From Hyphomonadaceae bacterium UBA1001 (GTDB taxonomy: Bacteria; Pseudomonadota; Alphaproteobacteria; Caulobacterales; Aquidulcibacteraceae): a stretch of DNA of 8,648 nucleotides. A program made the position numbers and the translations under genes. This document shows, in pieces, positions 7,683-8,648 of this stretch. The notes under the pieces were generated by a model that had not been told where the DNA came from, made no database searches, and saw only the letters and a program-made list of their open reading frames with translations. The DNA lies in contig DBAV01000032.1 in NCBI GenBank assembly GCA_002291875.1, forward strand, positions 478 to 9,125, in the 5' to 3' direction. The stretch's first letter is position 1. Each line of letters begins with the position of its first letter.

Positions 7683-7684
<2 letters not shown>

Positions 7685-7687
7685 GGG
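7683..7687 (+). promoter_or_regulatory. Ribosome binding site of aat overlapping the accC stop
   Basis: GAGGG, which shares bases with the accC TGA (7682-7684), lies 7 bases before ATG 7695. The overlap implies translational coupling. The adjacent GTG at 7692 is a less well spaced alternative start. Confidence 0.5.
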
Positions 7688-7694
7688 CAGAGTG

Positions 7695-8339
7695 ATGCAG
7701 GACTGGCAGCTGGTCCTTGCGCTCTATGCCGAAGGCCGCTTCCCGATGGCCGACGGGCGCCGCTCGCGCGTGGTGCGCGCCATCGAGCCCGAGACCCGGG
7801 CCGTCTTTCCGCTCGACGCCTTCCGCGTACCGTCGCGGCTGGCACGGACCATCCGCCGGGGCGGCTATACCGTGTCCATCGACACAGCACCGGCCGAGGT
7901 GATCGGTGCCTGTGCGGTCCCCGCGCCCGGGCGCCGGCGAACCTGGATCAATGACTGGATCATCACGACCTATGCCGACCTGGCGACGCGCGGGCATGTC
8001 CACACCGTCGAAGTGCGCCGTGGCGATGACCTGATCGGCGGGCTCTATGGTGTGGCGTTGGGCGCGGCCTTTTTCGGCGAGAGCATGTTCAGCCGCAGCA
8101 CCGACGCCAGCAAGATCGCCCTGGTGCACCTGGTGTCGCGGCTGAGACGGACGGGCTTTGCCCTGCTCGATGCCCAGATGCCGAATCCGCATCTGGCCCA
8201 GTTCGGGCTGGTGGAAATGACCCAGCAGCAGTTTGTCGACCTGCTGCGACCGGCACTGGCGCTGCCGCCCCCGGCCTTCGCAACGGCAGGCGAGCTTTAC
8301 GGCGCTCAGCTTCTGCAGTCGATCACCCAGACATCATAG
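7695..8339 (+). CDS. aat: Leucyl/phenylalanyl-tRNA-protein transferase
   Basis: Aat transfers Leu or Phe from aminoacyl-tRNA to proteins with N-terminal Arg or Lys, marking them for ClpS/ClpAP degradation (bacterial N-end rule). The 214-residue protein shows the family blocks in order: EGRFPMADG near residue 12, FPLDAFRVPSRLARTIRRG, TWINDWIITTYADLATRGHVHTVEV, then GGLYGVALGAAFFGESMFSRSTDASKIAL, and LLDAQMPNPHLAQFG. The core is complete and the length is near the usual 210-250. The segment before FPLD reads RVVRAIEPETRAVFPL, where many homologs have a Trp-Ser-Pro type motif, so the N-terminal region is somewhat diverged. It is the last gene of the cluster, 10 bases after accC. Its 3' end overlaps the convergent DUF2155 gene by 34 bases. 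Confidence 0.95.
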   Translation: MQDWQLVLALYAEGRFPMADGRRSRVVRAIEPETRAVFPLDAFRVPSRLARTIRRGGYTVSIDTAPAEVIGACAVPAPGRRRTWINDWIITTYADLATRGHVHTVEVRRGDDLIGGLYGVALGAAFFGESMFSRSTDASKIALVHLVSRLRRTGFALLDAQMPNPHLAQFGLVEMTQQQFVDLLRPALALPPPAFATAGELYGAQLLQSITQTS

Positions 8340-8648
8340 TTGGGATGCTCGAGCGCATTCAGCGCGGGGCTGGATGCGAACATCCATCCTGAGAACAGCA
8401 TGGGGCGCTCACCACCCTCGGTGGGGGCTGTGGTGTCGGTGATCTCGAGAAAGGCCCAAACCTCGGGACGGTCCTCGGGCGGCGCCTTGCGGCAGCTGCG
8501 CACCACGATCGACAGCGTTTCAAAGGTCAGCGGCCGGTTCAGCCCGGTGGTGACGTCCCGGGCCCGTCCGGTGATCTTGTCGAGCACACGCAGGACCGCG
8601 CCCGTTCCGGCCCGCGGGCCCGAGGTGCGCGCGGCGGCGGCAGGCGGC
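8306..8648 (-). CDS. DUF2155 domain protein (C-terminal part, 5' end outside window)
   Basis: This is an alphaproteobacterial protein family of unknown function, usually small and predicted to be exported. The gene runs off the right edge, leaving about 114 codons. The visible N-terminal part is Pro/Ala-rich (PPAAAARTSGPRAG). The conserved domain follows, from VLDKITGRARDV through TFETLSIVVRSCRKAPPEDR and WAFLEITDTTAPTEGG to FSGWMFASSPALNALEHP and NYDVWVIDC. The two cysteines (RSC and IDC) are well placed for a disulfide in an extracytoplasmic protein. The start and any signal peptide are outside the window; the GTG at 8587 is internal to the open frame and is not taken as the start. The gene converges on aat and its stop lies inside the aat coding end. 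From memory, a DUF2155 gene next to aat is common in Alphaproteobacteria. Confidence 0.9.
   Translation of the reverse strand, partial: PPAAAARTSGPRAGTGAVLRVLDKITGRARDVTTGLNRPLTFETLSIVVRSCRKAPPEDRPEVWAFLEITDTTAPTEGGERPMLFSGWMFASSPALNALEHPNYDVWVIDCRS

Overview
The window looks like core chromosome from a high-GC alphaproteobacterium. Three things suggest this: the RNase E layout (an acidic insert in the S1 domain and a C-terminal tail ending in a GWW motif), the DUF2155 gene convergent to aat, and the compact order M48 protease / DsbA-like / aroQ / accB / accC / aat, which I recall from Rhodospirillales-type genomes. I cannot name a genus. I see no mobile element, CRISPR array, tRNA, rRNA or obvious horizontally acquired segment.

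Layout, left to right. (1) Positions 1-90, minus strand: the first codons of a gene leaving the window, encoding a secretory signal peptide. (2) Positions 91-493: a gene-free divergent intergenic region that should hold the promoters of that gene and of rne, plus the rne leader. (3) Positions 494-3022: rne, encoding full-length RNase E with an intact catalytic core and a long charge-patterned tail. (4) Positions 3023-3183: an intergenic stretch with a strong inverted repeat at 3081-3110. (5) Positions 3184-8339: six genes on the plus strand with short gaps, very likely one operon or two overlapping ones. They are a BepA-like M48 zinc metalloprotease with TPRs, a DsbA-family thiol-disulfide lipoprotein candidate, aroQ, accB, accC and aat. 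(6) Positions 8306-8648, minus strand: a DUF2155 protein running off the window and overlapping the 3' end of aat by 34 bp.

How the genes work together: RNase E organises the RNA degradosome. The M48 protease and the DsbA-like protein are both envelope quality-control and folding factors, and their pairing resembles the functional link between BepA and disulfide formation in outer-membrane assembly. AroQ is a shikimate-pathway enzyme. AccB and AccC form the biotin carboxyl carrier and biotin carboxylase half of acetyl-CoA carboxylase. Aat supplies the N-end rule pathway.

I found no previously undescribed system. The observations worth a second look are modest: the GWW tail and charge blocks of RNase E, the inverted repeat after rne, the protease and thiol-oxidoreductase pairing with non-ATG starts, a palindrome over the aroQ start codon, the diverged N-terminal motif of Aat, and the convergent overlap at the right end.
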